Assembly: GCA_000987045.1 (NCBI GenBank)
Contig: LAKY01000032.1
Coordinates: 57,109 to 121,108, forward strand
Direction: 5' to 3'
Length of the DNA stretch: 64,000 nt
DNA from: Clostridiales bacterium PH28_bin88
Lineage (GTDB): Bacteria; Bacillota; PH28-bin88
A program made the position numbers and the translations under genes. The stretch's first letter is position 1, and every line of letters starts with the position of its first letter. The notes under the pieces were generated by a model. It did no database searches, was not told the origin of the DNA, and saw nothing but the letters and a program-made list of their open reading frames with translations. Positions 1 to 8,542 of this stretch are shown piece by piece.

Positions 1-872
<872 letters not shown>

Positions 873-885
873 TTAGAAATGAAAT

Positions 886-1120
886 AGCCCTTCGTGCCCG
901 GTTAGGGACGAAAGGCTGCTCTTCCGCGGTACCACCCTGGTTGGTCCCGGTCGGGGACCCTCTCTAACCCCGGTAACGGCGGGCGCCGGCCTGCTCATCA
1001 CAGGCAGCTCGGTGGGTGGGTTCGAAGCCTTATCCGGTAACCCGCCTCTCAACTCGGCGGCGGGCTCTCTGTCCCGGCTTAATGCTTCTACTGGCCCCCT
1101 GCAACGCTTTTCACATATTA
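886..1120 (-). promoter_or_regulatory. T-box riboswitch, proline-specific, controlling proS
   Basis: On the minus strand the universal T-box sequence AGGGTGGTACCGCGG lies at 925-939. A terminator hairpin (AGCCTTTCGTCCC pairing with GGGCACGAAGGGCT, 886-917) follows. Stem I features are visible: an AGTAGAAGC bulge, AGAGAGCC and the GAGTTGAGAGG distal segment. The specifier loop reads TCGAACCCACC, giving the codon CCC at 1018-1020, which is proline and matches the gene. Uncharged tRNA-Pro would stabilise the antiterminator and switch proS on. Confidence 0.93.
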
Positions 1121-1125
1121 TCTGC

Positions 1126-1154
1126 ATGTTACCAAAGTCGGGACTCTTTGTCAA
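1126..1154 (-). promoter_or_regulatory. Sigma-A promoter of the proS T-box transcript
   Basis: A perfect -35 TTGACA (1149-1154) and a -10 TAACAT (1126-1131) are separated by 17 bases on the minus strand. They sit just upstream of the T-box stem I, so the leader would start near 1119. Confidence 0.75.
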
Positions 1155-1341
1155 TGAGACCTGGGGTTATCAACGGGTTATCAAGTGCTGACGCATATTT
1201 TCATTTATTGGCGGTTATTGCTTAGAAACCCCTTAGATGCTCCAAGATGGTAAAACAAATAAGTGTTCGGGCGGCATTGACCAGAACGCCAAAGCCTAAG
1301 ACTTTGGAGGAAGCATCGGAGTGAGAGAATTGAATTGATCG
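1155..1341. other. Intergenic gap between proS leader and toxin gene
   Basis: About 190 bases without a coding signal. It contains an imperfect inverted repeat (GATGCTCCAAG near 1237 and CTTTGGAGGAAGCATC near 1302) that may end the toxin-antitoxin transcript. Nothing else is recognised. Confidence 0.4.
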
Positions 1342-1644
1342 TTACAGTAAAAATTCATACTGTCTTCGTCCGTAAAGGATGCGGCGTATTTCTACCGTCG
1401 TGTCGTTCATGACATAGAAAACCAGATAGTTGTGCACCACCAGCACGCGGTAACCTTTTGCCCGAAGCACGGGACTTTTTAGCAACGGGCAACGCAAGGG
1501 CATCTGCGCTAGCGAGCCGATACCGTCTACGATTTCATCATACAGCTTGAGTGCCGCATCTGGTGAGAGTTCATTGATATAATCCACAATATCCTGTAAG
1601 TCCTGTTCGGCTGAGGGGAAAATCAGAAGCCTATACTTTTCCAT
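1342..1644 (-). CDS. RelE/ParE-family toxin of a type II toxin-antitoxin pair
   Basis: A 100-residue protein with the RelE/ParE fold pattern: YRLLIFPSAEQDLQDIVDYI at the N terminus, then YRVLVVHNYLVFYVM and VEIRRILYGRRQYEFLL at the C terminus. Members either cleave mRNA on the ribosome (RelE) or poison gyrase (ParE); the sequence alone does not decide. The N-terminal helix and the tail 'RRILYGRRQ' are typical of the ParE-like group. It overlaps the upstream antitoxin gene by 14 bases, so the two are translated together. Length is usual for the family and it appears intact. Confidence 0.88.
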   Translation of the reverse strand: MEKYRLLIFPSAEQDLQDIVDYINELSPDAALKLYDEIVDGIGSLAQMPLRCPLLKSPVLRAKGYRVLVVHNYLVFYVMNDTTVEIRRILYGRRQYEFLL

Positions 1645-1903
1645 GGACCTTCGCCCTCAGCTTCTTTGCAAACTCGAAAAAGTCCTCACCAACCACTCCG
1701 TTGGCAATCTCCGCCTCGGCTTCCGACAGCTTGCCATAAAGTTCGATGAGCGCCTGCTGCCGCTCGTAGGCTTCTATGCTCATGACAACCATGTCGCCCA
1801 CGCCGTTCCTGGTAATGAACACCGGCTCGCGCTCCCTGTGACAAAACTCAGAAATCTCGTTGGCGTTGTTTCTCAAGTCTGAAATGGGCCGGATGTTCGG
1901 CAT
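1631..1903 (-). CDS. Phd/YefM-family antitoxin
   Basis: A 90-residue antitoxin. The N-terminal part (IRPISDLRNNANEISEFCHREREPVFITRNG, residues 4-34, described here by its ends) is the Phd/YefM DNA-binding fold, followed by 'MVVMSIEAYERQ' and an acidic helical C terminus that would wrap the toxin. Members bind the operon promoter and repress it, more tightly with toxin bound. It precedes the RelE/ParE toxin gene and overlaps it. A G-rich ribosome site lies before the ATG at 1903. Confidence 0.9.
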   Translation of the reverse strand: MPNIRPISDLRNNANEISEFCHREREPVFITRNGVGDMVVMSIEAYERQQALIELYGKLSEAEAEIANGVVGEDFFEFAKKLRAKVHGKV

Positions 1904-1984
1904 GACAAATCCCCCCGACTCTCAAAATATATACATTTAATATAGCATAATTTTGAGAGAAAGACAAGTGTGTTATTCATCACA

Positions 1985-2019
1985 CAAAACAGCCTCGCCA
2001 GTCTAGCGGAGGCTGTTTC
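1985..2019 (-). terminator. Rho-independent terminator after larE
   Basis: On the minus strand AACAGCCTCCGC pairs with GCGAGGCTGTT and is followed by TTTTGTGTG. It lies a few bases beyond the larE stop and closes the larC-larB-larE unit. Confidence 0.82.
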
Positions 2020-2022
2020 TGA

Positions 2023-2829
2023 TTATTTACCGAGTACCTCGTTCATGCTACCCGTCCGGTAGCCCTGCAGGTCCAGGGTGACGTAGGTATAGCCCAGCTC
2101 CTTCAGCTTTTGGGCTACCTGGTCCGCTGCCGCCAGGACTTTGGGGAAGTCGATCGCGGCGACCTCGATGCGGGCCAGGTCGCCGTGGTGCCGTACCCTC
2201 AACTGGCCAACACCTAAGGAACGCAGGTAATCCTCCGCCCGGCCGACCATGGTCAGTTTCTCCTGGGTGATCCGCTCCCCATAGGGGAAACGGGAGGACA
2301 GGCAGGCAAAGGAGGGTTTATCCCAGGTGGGAAGGCCCATTTCCCGGGAAAGCTGGCGGATGTCTTCCTTGGTCAGACCCGCTTCCTTGAGAGGGCTCCT
2401 GACCCCCAGTTCCCCCCCTGCCCGCATGCCTGGCCGGTGGTCGAACTGGTCGTCGTAGTTGGCCCCGTCCAACACGTAAGACAGGCCGTGCTCGCGGGCG
2501 ATGTCCAGGAGCTTGCCAAAGAGTTCGGTCTTGCAGAAGTAGCAGCGGTCGGGCGGGTTGGCGGCAAACTCTTCGTTAGCCAGTTCTTCCGTCCAGATGG
2601 TCAGGTGCCTTAAGCCCAACTGCTCGGCTAATGCCAGGGCCTCTTTCACCTCATGGTCCGGGTAAGTTTCCGAACAGGCGGTTACCGCCAGCGCCCGGTC
2701 CTCCAGGACGTCACGGGCCACCTTGGCCAGGAAGGTGCTGTCCACCCCTCCCGAATAGGCGATGACCGCCCCGCCGCAGCCGGCCAGTATTTCTCTTAGC
2801 TGGGACAGTTTTTGCTGAATGGTTTCCAA
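2023..2829 (-). CDS. larE: LarE, ATP-dependent sacrificial sulfur transferase for the nickel-pincer cofactor
   Basis: LarE adenylates the carboxylates of pyridinium-3,5-biscarboxylic acid mononucleotide (P2CMN) and turns them into thiocarboxylates, the third-last chemistry in NPN cofactor synthesis. The PP-loop motif SGGVDST is at residues 26-32. A single cysteine in the PSFACLSSRFPYG segment falls at residue 176, the same number as the sacrificial Cys176 I recall for the Lactiplantibacillus enzyme; there is no three-cysteine cluster as in iron-sulfur LarE types. Start: the reading is open further upstream, but the TTG at 2829 sits 8 bases after GGAGGTG and gives the family N terminus (ETIQQKLSQLREIL), so I chose it over 2883. 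It follows larB, whose stop lies just upstream (39-base gap to this start). Confidence 0.93.
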   Translation of the reverse strand: METIQQKLSQLREILAGCGGAVIAYSGGVDSTFLAKVARDVLEDRALAVTACSETYPDHEVKEALALAEQLGLRHLTIWTEELANEEFAANPPDRCYFCKTELFGKLLDIAREHGLSYVLDGANYDDQFDHRPGMRAGGELGVRSPLKEAGLTKEDIRQLSREMGLPTWDKPSFACLSSRFPYGERITQEKLTMVGRAEDYLRSLGVGQLRVRHHGDLARIEVAAIDFPKVLAAADQVAQKLKELGYTYVTLDLQGYRTGSMNEVLGK

Positions 2830-2867
2830 AAAGAACACACCTCCGCTTGGTTTTCGATGGACAATGA

Positions 2868-3638
2868 TCAGCTTTCTTGGCAACCTTTCAAGCCGCTGCG
2901 GATAATGGTATCAGCTAAAGCCGCGGCACCAAAACCGTTGTCAATATTTACAACCCCGATGCCTTTTGCACAACTGTTGAGCATGGTGAGCAACGCTGAC
3001 AGGCCGTTAAAGCTGGCCCCATAGCCTACACTGGTAGGCACCGCAATCACGGGTACGTCCACTAAACCGCCCACTACACTGGCCAGTGCCCCTTCCATTC
3101 CCGCCACGACAATGATTACCGCCGCGGAATTGAGCCGGTCATAATGGGCCAAAAGGCGGTGGATGCCGGCCACCCCCACATCGTAAACCCTTTCAACCTG
3201 GTGTCCCATTACTTCCGCCGTCACTACCGCCTCTTCCGCCACCGGAATGTCGGCAGTCCCCGCGGAGAGCACCAGGATTTTGCGGGAGGAGATTTTCACC
3301 TCTTCCGCGGCCATGCTGATAATTCTGGCCGTCTCATGGTATTTTGCCCGGGGATACAAAGGCTGGATGGCATTAAACATGTCTTGTCCCGCCCTGGTGG
3401 CCAGTATATTGCGGTTACGTTCGGCTAAACTCTGAAAGATCTTGACCACTTGCTCCACAGTCTTCCCCTGGCAGAATATGACTTCCGGGAAGCCGTTTCG
3501 TAACGCCCGGTGATGGTCTACTTTCGCGAATTCCAGGTCTTCATAAGGAAGCTTCTTCAGTTCTTCCAAGACCCGGGTCAGGCTTACCGTACCGGCCTTG
3601 TAGTCTTCCAACAATTTAACCAAGTTTTGCGTGTGCAT
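2868..3638 (-). CDS. larB: LarB, NPN cofactor carboxylase/hydrolase
   Basis: LarB carboxylates the pyridinium ring of nicotinic acid adenine dinucleotide at C5 and cleaves its phosphoanhydride, giving P2CMN. The C-terminal half is a PurE-like (NCAIR mutase) domain: ILVLSAGTADIPVAEEA near residue 130, then VYDVGVAGIHRL, and VIIVVAGMEGALASVVGGL, VIAVPTSVGYGASF and MLNSCAKGIGVVNIDNG. The 256-residue length is normal. The ATG at 3638 is preferred over the upstream open frame because it starts the usual N-terminal helix (HTQNLVKLLEDYKAG). It overlaps the end of larC by 23 bases, so translation is coupled. Confidence 0.93.
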   Translation of the reverse strand: MHTQNLVKLLEDYKAGTVSLTRVLEELKKLPYEDLEFAKVDHHRALRNGFPEVIFCQGKTVEQVVKIFQSLAERNRNILATRAGQDMFNAIQPLYPRAKYHETARIISMAAEEVKISSRKILVLSAGTADIPVAEEAVVTAEVMGHQVERVYDVGVAGIHRLLAHYDRLNSAAVIIVVAGMEGALASVVGGLVDVPVIAVPTSVGYGASFNGLSALLTMLNSCAKGIGVVNIDNGFGAAALADTIIRSGLKGCQES

Positions 3639-4386
3639 GATGCCCCTGTTGCACCTCCGTTTCCTGCGCCAACCGCGACCCCAGCAAGACCCTGAGCAGG
3701 TTGGGAATCTCCAAATCCCTCTCACCGGCGCCATACCCTACCTTTTCCACCAGCATGCCCGGTAACGGGCCAAAGCCCCGGCTGACAGTGCTGATGATGG
3801 CAGCGCCGGTGGGTGTTACCAGTTCTTTTTCGGGACCAAAAGCATAGATGGATACCCCGCATAACAGCTCCAGGGTGGCAGGCGCCGGGACCGGCATCAC
3901 TCCGTGCTGGCAGTTGACAAATCCCGAACCGACATTCAGTTTGGAACAATAAACTTCGTCCACCGCTAATATATCCTGACATATTGCAGACCCCACAATG
4001 TCGACAATCGCGTCCAGGCTGCCAACCTCGTGGAAGTGAACCCTTTCCAAGGTGGTTGCATGGATTTTCGCCTCGGCCGCAGCCAGGCGGTTAAAGATCC
4101 GCATACTCAAGTCCTTCACGTTTTGTTTCAAATCGCTCCGGTTGATTATTTCCTCAATGTCTTTCAGATGCCGGTGGGGATGCGGCCCTTCTTCCACCAG
4201 GACATTTACCTTGGTCCCGGCAATTCCGCATTTTTTTACTTTCTCCACCTGCAGTTCAAATCCCGGCAGGTTGAGTTTTGTCAACTCATGCCGTAATTCC
4301 GCCAGGTCTACACCCAGGTCCAGGCAGGCTCCCATGATCATATCCCCGCTAATACCCGAAAAGCAATCAAAATAAGCGATTTTCAC
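3616..4386 (-). CDS. larC: LarC1-type nickel insertion protein lacking the LarC2 domain
   Basis: LarC is the CTP-dependent nickel insertase that completes the NPN cofactor. This protein has the N-terminal hallmark YFDCFSGISGDMIMGA (residues 5-20), a histidine-rich patch HPHRH (69-73) and the ERVHFHEVGSLDAIVDIVGS segment. It ends at 256 residues after NLLRVLLGSRLAQ, where full LarC (about 400 residues) goes on into the LarC2 domain. In L. plantarum LarC1 and LarC2 are joined by programmed frameshifting; here larB starts before larC ends, so no room for LarC2 exists. LarC2 must be encoded elsewhere or be lost. The start is a GTG behind a run of G residues. Confidence 0.88.
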   Translation of the reverse strand: MKIAYFDCFSGISGDMIMGACLDLGVDLAELRHELTKLNLPGFELQVEKVKKCGIAGTKVNVLVEEGPHPHRHLKDIEEIINRSDLKQNVKDLSMRIFNRLAAAEAKIHATTLERVHFHEVGSLDAIVDIVGSAICQDILAVDEVYCSKLNVGSGFVNCQHGVMPVPAPATLELLCGVSIYAFGPEKELVTPTGAAIISTVSRGFGPLPGMLVEKVGYGAGERDLEIPNLLRVLLGSRLAQETEVQQGHHAHAKLG

Positions 4387-4462
4387 CTTAGCCCCCCTTT
4401 TAGGTTCACAACAAATAATCCCCTGAATACAAACCCCCAGTAACTCTTACCTTACCACCGGC

Positions 4463-4489
4463 TAAAGAAAACTTGGCTTGCGGCAAGCC
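4463..4489 (-). repeat. 27-base fragment of dispersed repeat family 1
   Basis: The minus strand reads GGCTTGCCGCAAGCC followed by AAGTTTTCTTTA, identical over 27 bases to the end of the repeat copy at 60533-60622 and nearly identical to that at 18648-18737. It contains the GGCTTGCCGCAAGCC palindrome and lies in the gap upstream of larC. Confidence 0.8.
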
Positions 4490-4626
4490 AGGAAAAGAAC
4501 AGGGTCGGTGCGGAAATAAGCCTAGCATCCCGCTATTTTCTACGTTAGTCTGGAGGTTTGCTAGGCCACTTTATTTATTATACATTTTTTTCTGCCTGGC
4601 ATCCAGGTTGCCCAGCTTGTTTACCC

Positions 4627-5736
4627 CTAGTGGATGATCAGGTCACGGGGGTAGCCAGTCAGGATCCGCGGGCCGTCCTGGGATACATGGATTACATCCG
4701 TAACCCTGGGGCCACCGGCCCCTTTTTTATAAACAGTGGGCAACAGGACATCCACTACCATGTCCTTCTCAATCGTTTCCTGGCGTCCCTTTCCAATGAT
4801 GGGATAGAATTCGGACTGCCTCAAGCCGACCCCGTATCCCACGAAATCCAAGTAGTGTTTTTCAAACCCAGCCTCAGCCACAACTTCCCGGGCCGCCGCG
4901 TCCACTTCCCACGCGTGGACGCCGGGTTTCAGGGCGGCGATGGCCCTGTCCTGCGCTTCCAACAGCAATTGGTAGGTTTTGGCCTGCTCCTCCGGGATGT
5001 TACCCATGGCCACCGTACGGCACATTTTTGAACAATAACCCTCACAAGTGGCACCCAGGTGGATCACCACCGCTTCCCCCGCCACCAGCTTTTTCTGGCT
5101 GGCGCAAGGGTGGGTCAGAAGCGCCCGCTCTCCCGAGGTCACCTGCATGCGGAAGGAAGACCCGCCTGAACCCGCCTTCAGCATCGCGTACTCGGCCTCC
5201 GCCAGCACCTCCAGTTCCGTGACTCCCGGTTTTACCGCCCGCACTGCTGCCTCCATACCTTTGCAGGCCATTTCGGAAGCCCGCCGGATCAGCTCGATCT
5301 CGTGGGGGGATTTTACCGACCGGAGGCGGTAGATCAGTTCGGTGGCGTTGACAAAGTCCTCCTCAGGGAAGGCCTTCCGCAAACCTTCGTACACTCCAAA
5401 TTCCACAAAATACTTTTCGAAGCCAATGCGGGGTTTCGTAAAACCGTACCCCTTCATTACCTCAATGGTCTTCGACACCAGGTTCTGGGCAGGGAAGAAG
5501 TAGCCCTTGACATGGGGAATAGCTGAGTTTTCCCGCAGGTATTCCACATCCAGCCAGAGGGTGACGGCGGTGGCTTCCCCTTTTCGCGGGATCACCAGCG
5601 CCATGCACTCCATCTGGGTACTGCCCGTAAAGTAGATCAGGTTTTCCCGCCCCACAATGAACAGCATATCAATGTTGGCTTCGTTGATAGCCACCTGGGC
5701 GCGCTTGATCCTCCCGGCAATCTCCTCTTTAAGCAA
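4627..5736 (-). CDS. M24-family (creatinase/aminopeptidase P fold) protein without metal ligands
   Basis: A 369-residue two-domain pita-bread protein: creatinase N domain (residues 1-135) and M24 domain (145-360). In metal-dependent M24 peptidases five ligands (Asp, Asp, His, Glu, Glu) are conserved. Here the matching places read VVIHLGAT (Asp to His), CSKMCRT (Asp to Lys), GYGVGL (His to Tyr), VVDVLLPTVY (Glu to Leu) and RVTDVIHV (Glu to Thr), so it cannot be a normal aminopeptidase. It may be a metal-free C-N hydrolase like creatinase or ectoine hydrolase, or a binding protein. It is the last gene of the degradation operon, 39 bases after the hydratase gene. The start is a TTG behind AAAGGAG. 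Substrate unknown. Confidence 0.8.
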   Translation of the reverse strand: MLKEEIAGRIKRAQVAINEANIDMLFIVGRENLIYFTGSTQMECMALVIPRKGEATAVTLWLDVEYLRENSAIPHVKGYFFPAQNLVSKTIEVMKGYGFTKPRIGFEKYFVEFGVYEGLRKAFPEEDFVNATELIYRLRSVKSPHEIELIRRASEMACKGMEAAVRAVKPGVTELEVLAEAEYAMLKAGSGGSSFRMQVTSGERALLTHPCASQKKLVAGEAVVIHLGATCEGYCSKMCRTVAMGNIPEEQAKTYQLLLEAQDRAIAALKPGVHAWEVDAAAREVVAEAGFEKHYLDFVGYGVGLRQSEFYPIIGKGRQETIEKDMVVDVLLPTVYKKGAGGPRVTDVIHVSQDGPRILTGYPRDLIIH

Positions 5737-5775
5737 AGGCCACCGCTCCTTTCTTTCAGGCTCCGAGCAGCAACT

Positions 5776-6564
5776 TCAACCCGCGAACCGGACACTAGCG
5801 GTACCCAGCCGGTCGAAACAGGCCTCGAAGTAATCCCCGGCAACGGGCGCCACGGCTGCGGTGAAAGCCCCTGACAAGACAACCTCCCCGGCTTTCAGGG
5901 TAATCTCGAACTCGGCAAGCTTATTGGCCAGCCAGGCAACGGCGGCGGCGGGGTGCCCCAGCACGGCAGCGCCGGCAGCGGTGCTTAAGACCTCACCGTT
6001 CCTCTTGAAAACCAAACCGGTAAGGGTCAAGTCCAGATTATCTAATGGGGTGAGCCTCCCTCCCAGGACAAACCGGGCGCTGGAGGCATTGTCCGCTATG
6101 GTGTCCTGGATCTTGATCTTCCAATCCTTCACGCGGCTGTCCACAATCTCCAGGGAGGGGACCACCGCTTCCGTAGCCCGCAGCACGTCTGAGACCGAAA
6201 CCCCTGGGCCGGACAGGTCCTTTTTGAGCAGGAAGGCCACCTCAGCCTCCACCTTGGGCTGCATCAGGTCTCCCAGCCGGATTACCCCGCCGTCAACTAC
6301 TTCGATGTTGCTGAGCAGGTGGCCGTAGTCGGGTTCATATACCCCCAGCAGGTTTTGCATGGCCAGGCTGGTGAGCCCGATCTTTTTCCCTACCACCGGG
6401 TTTTTCTCATTAACTTTGGCTTTGATGACCTTAAGCTGCACCTGGTAGGCATCGTCGATGGTTATGTCTTTGAATTCGTCCGTAAGTGCCGTGATGGGCT
6501 CCCTAGTCCGCTCCGCCACCAGCAGGCGGCCCGCCAGTTGTTGGTATTTGTCTTCCCCTAACAC
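5776..6564 (-). CDS. 2-hydroxypenta-2,4-dienoate hydratase / 2-oxo-acid decarboxylase family protein
   Basis: A 262-residue member of the MhpD/DmpE/DmpH branch of the fumarylacetoacetate hydrolase superfamily. Such enzymes add water to 2-hydroxypentadienoate to give 4-hydroxy-2-oxovalerate (hydratase) or decarboxylate 4-oxalocrotonate, with a divalent metal. Visible signs are VVGKKIGLTSLAMQNLLGV (residues 57-75), PDYGHLL, and the metal-binding PKVEAEVAFLL (Glu-x-Glu). Hydratase and decarboxylase cannot be separated by eye. The downstream-pathway aldolase and aldehyde dehydrogenase genes sit directly upstream, which favours the hydratase role. The start is a GTG behind GAGGGGG. Confidence 0.87.
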   Translation of the reverse strand: MLGEDKYQQLAGRLLVAERTREPITALTDEFKDITIDDAYQVQLKVIKAKVNEKNPVVGKKIGLTSLAMQNLLGVYEPDYGHLLSNIEVVDGGVIRLGDLMQPKVEAEVAFLLKKDLSGPGVSVSDVLRATEAVVPSLEIVDSRVKDWKIKIQDTIADNASSARFVLGGRLTPLDNLDLTLTGLVFKRNGEVLSTAAGAAVLGHPAAAVAWLANKLAEFEITLKAGEVVLSGAFTAAVAPVAGDYFEACFDRLGTASVRFAG

Positions 6565-6580
6565 TAAAATCCCCCTCTTT

Positions 6581-7594
6581 CTAGGCTTTTGCCTTGGATA
6601 GCGCGAGAGCCACGTCCACGATCATGTCTTCCTGGCCACCAACCACCTTGCGGTGGCCCAGTTCTATCAGGATGTCCCGGGGATCCAATCCAAATTTCTC
6701 CGCCGACCGGAAGGTGTGCAGGAGGAAACTGGAGTATACCCCGGCATAGCCCAGGGAAAGTGCCGCCTTATCGATCACCTGCGGTCGCCGCATCAAAGGC
6801 CTTACCACATCCTCGGCCGCGTCCATGATCGCATACAAGTCCACGCCGGTTTCATATCCCAGCCTGTCCAGCACCGCTACCAGCACCTCGGTAGGCGTAT
6901 TCCCGGCGCCCGCTCCCAGGCCGGCCAGGCAGCCGTCAACCACACCGGCCCCTTCCTCGATAGCCGCCAGGGTGTTGCCGATGGCCAGGCCCAGGTTGTT
7001 GTGGGCGTGGAAACCTACCTCGACATTCAGGTTTTCTTTTAATAAGCCTACCCTTCTCCGGACGTCATCAGGCACCATCGCCCCCGCCGAGTCCACCACG
7101 TAGACCACGTCGGCGCCGTAGGATTCCATCAGTTTGGCTTGTTCCAGCACCTTTTCGGGTGGCGCCATATGGGAAAGCATGAGGAATGTGATAACCTCCA
7201 TGCCGATTTCCTTGGCCAACCCGATATGCTGGGCGGAAATGTCCGCTTCCGTGACATGGGTAGCGGGGCGCGCTACCCGGGCACCCTCCCGGTAAGCCAT
7301 CTCCAGGTCTTCCTTGACGCCCACACCCGGGAGCAGGAGCACTGCCAGCCTGGTATTCCTCGTCACTGCCTTGGCCGCCCGCAAGGCCTCCTGGTCGGTA
7401 AGTTTACTGAAACCGTAATTGATAGAAGAACCCCCCAGGCCGTCCCCGTGGGTGACTTCCAGGGTATCAATCATGGCCCGCTCCAGGGCCGCTGCCACGC
7501 GGGAGATATCTTCCGCACTATACTGGTGGGATACCGAGTGGCTGCCATCCCGGAGGGTAGTATCAATGATGCGGATCTTGCGTTTTTGAGTCAT
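6581..7594 (-). CDS. 4-hydroxy-2-oxovalerate aldolase
   Basis: Splits 4-hydroxy-2-oxovalerate into pyruvate and acetaldehyde; works as a complex with the acylating acetaldehyde dehydrogenase, to which the aldehyde is channelled. The 337-residue protein is a DmpG/MhpE-type TIM barrel of the HMGL-like group. It starts [20 protein letters not shown], giving the Arg-Asp catalytic pair and metal Asp; [20 protein letters not shown] supplies the two metal His residues; the C-terminal communication domain follows ([25 protein letters not shown]). Its ATG overlaps the stop of the dehydrogenase gene (ATGA), typical of this pair. Confidence 0.95.
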   Translation of the reverse strand: MTQKRKIRIIDTTLRDGSHSVSHQYSAEDISRVAAALERAMIDTLEVTHGDGLGGSSINYGFSKLTDQEALRAAKAVTRNTRLAVLLLPGVGVKEDLEMAYREGARVARPATHVTEADISAQHIGLAKEIGMEVITFLMLSHMAPPEKVLEQAKLMESYGADVVYVVDSAGAMVPDDVRRRVGLLKENLNVEVGFHAHNNLGLAIGNTLAAIEEGAGVVDGCLAGLGAGAGNTPTEVLVAVLDRLGYETGVDLYAIMDAAEDVVRPLMRRPQVIDKAALSLGYAGVYSSFLLHTFRSAEKFGLDPRDILIELGHRKVVGGQEDMIVDVALALSKAKA

Positions 7595-8487
7595 GCCACG
7601 CTACCCCCTTCATTTCCCTGTCCGACCATTTTCCTGGCGATGGCCTCTCCCGCGGCCAGGGCAGCGGATGTCATGATGTCCAGGTTCCCGGCATACTTGG
7701 GCAGGAAATCTCCCGCCCCCTCTACCTCGATCATGATGGTCACCTTCTTGCCGTCGAACACCGGCGGGTACTTCAGCCGGTAGCCGGGAACGTATTTCTG
7801 TACGGTACTTACCATCGCCTCCACCGAGGCGGTGATGGCCTCGCGGTCCGGCTCGCTTTCAAGAATGGTGTAAATGGTATGCTGGTTGAGAATGGGGGGT
7901 TCCGCCGGGTTCAGGATGATGATGGACTTGGACTTTTTAGCCCCGCCGATCATGTGCACTCCCCTGGCGGTGGTAACGGTGAACTCGTCGATATTGGCCC
8001 GGGTCCCCGGGCCGGCGCTCTTGCTGGGGATGGTGGTGACCGTCTCGGCGTAAGCCACCTCAGCCACGCGGGAGACGGCAAACACCATGGGAATGGTGGC
8101 CTGACCCCCGCAGGTGACCATGTTGATGTTGGGTTCGCCGATGCTCTTCAGGTCGATGTCCACCGCCGGCACCACGTAAGGCCCCACCGCGGCGGGGGTA
8201 AGATCCACCGCCACCATCCCCGCCTCCTTGAGGAGGGGCGCGTGTTTCATATGGGCACCCGCGCTGGTGGCATCAAACACGATTTTAATACCGGAGTTTG
8301 CCAGAATGGGCCGGATACCCTCCGCGGAGGTGGGCACCCCCATCTCCCTGGCCCGGGCGATGCCGTCAGAATTGGGGTCGATCCCGGCAAACATTCCTAC
8401 TTCCAGCAGCTTGCTTCTGCGTTGAATCTTGATCAACAGGTCGGTACCGATATTGCCGGTGCCCAGTATTGCTGCTTTTACCGCCAA
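7591..8487 (-). CDS. Acetaldehyde dehydrogenase (acetylating)
   Basis: Oxidises acetaldehyde with CoA and NAD+ to acetyl-CoA, the last step of the lower meta pathway. The 298-residue protein is of the DmpF/MhpF type: [16 protein letters not shown] gives the Rossmann glycine motif, and [20 protein letters not shown] contains the catalytic cysteine. The C-terminal aldolase-binding region ([20 protein letters not shown]) is present. The start is TTG with AAAGGATG upstream. It overlaps the aldolase gene by 4 bases, consistent with a channelling complex. Confidence 0.95.
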   Translation of the reverse strand: MAVKAAILGTGNIGTDLLIKIQRRSKLLEVGMFAGIDPNSDGIARAREMGVPTSAEGIRPILANSGIKIVFDATSAGAHMKHAPLLKEAGMVAVDLTPAAVGPYVVPAVDIDLKSIGEPNINMVTCGGQATIPMVFAVSRVAEVAYAETVTTIPSKSAGPGTRANIDEFTVTTARGVHMIGGAKKSKSIIILNPAEPPILNQHTIYTILESEPDREAITASVEAMVSTVQKYVPGYRLKYPPVFDGKKVTIMIEVEGAGDFLPKYAGNLDIMTSAALAAGEAIARKMVGQGNEGGSVA

Positions 8488-8542
8488 CTCTCTTCATCCT
8501 TTCCCCTTCGAATGTTTCGTTTACCTGGCTCCAGGCAGAATT

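Noticed and set aside
873-1154. 93-codon minus-strand frame upstream of proS
   Set aside because: It runs through the T-box leader and terminator, which explain the sequence fully.
4387-4626. Frameshifted LarC2 upstream of larC or in the gap
   Set aside because: The gap is on the 5' side of larC and only 240 bases with stops in all frames; no LarC2-like sequence is readable.
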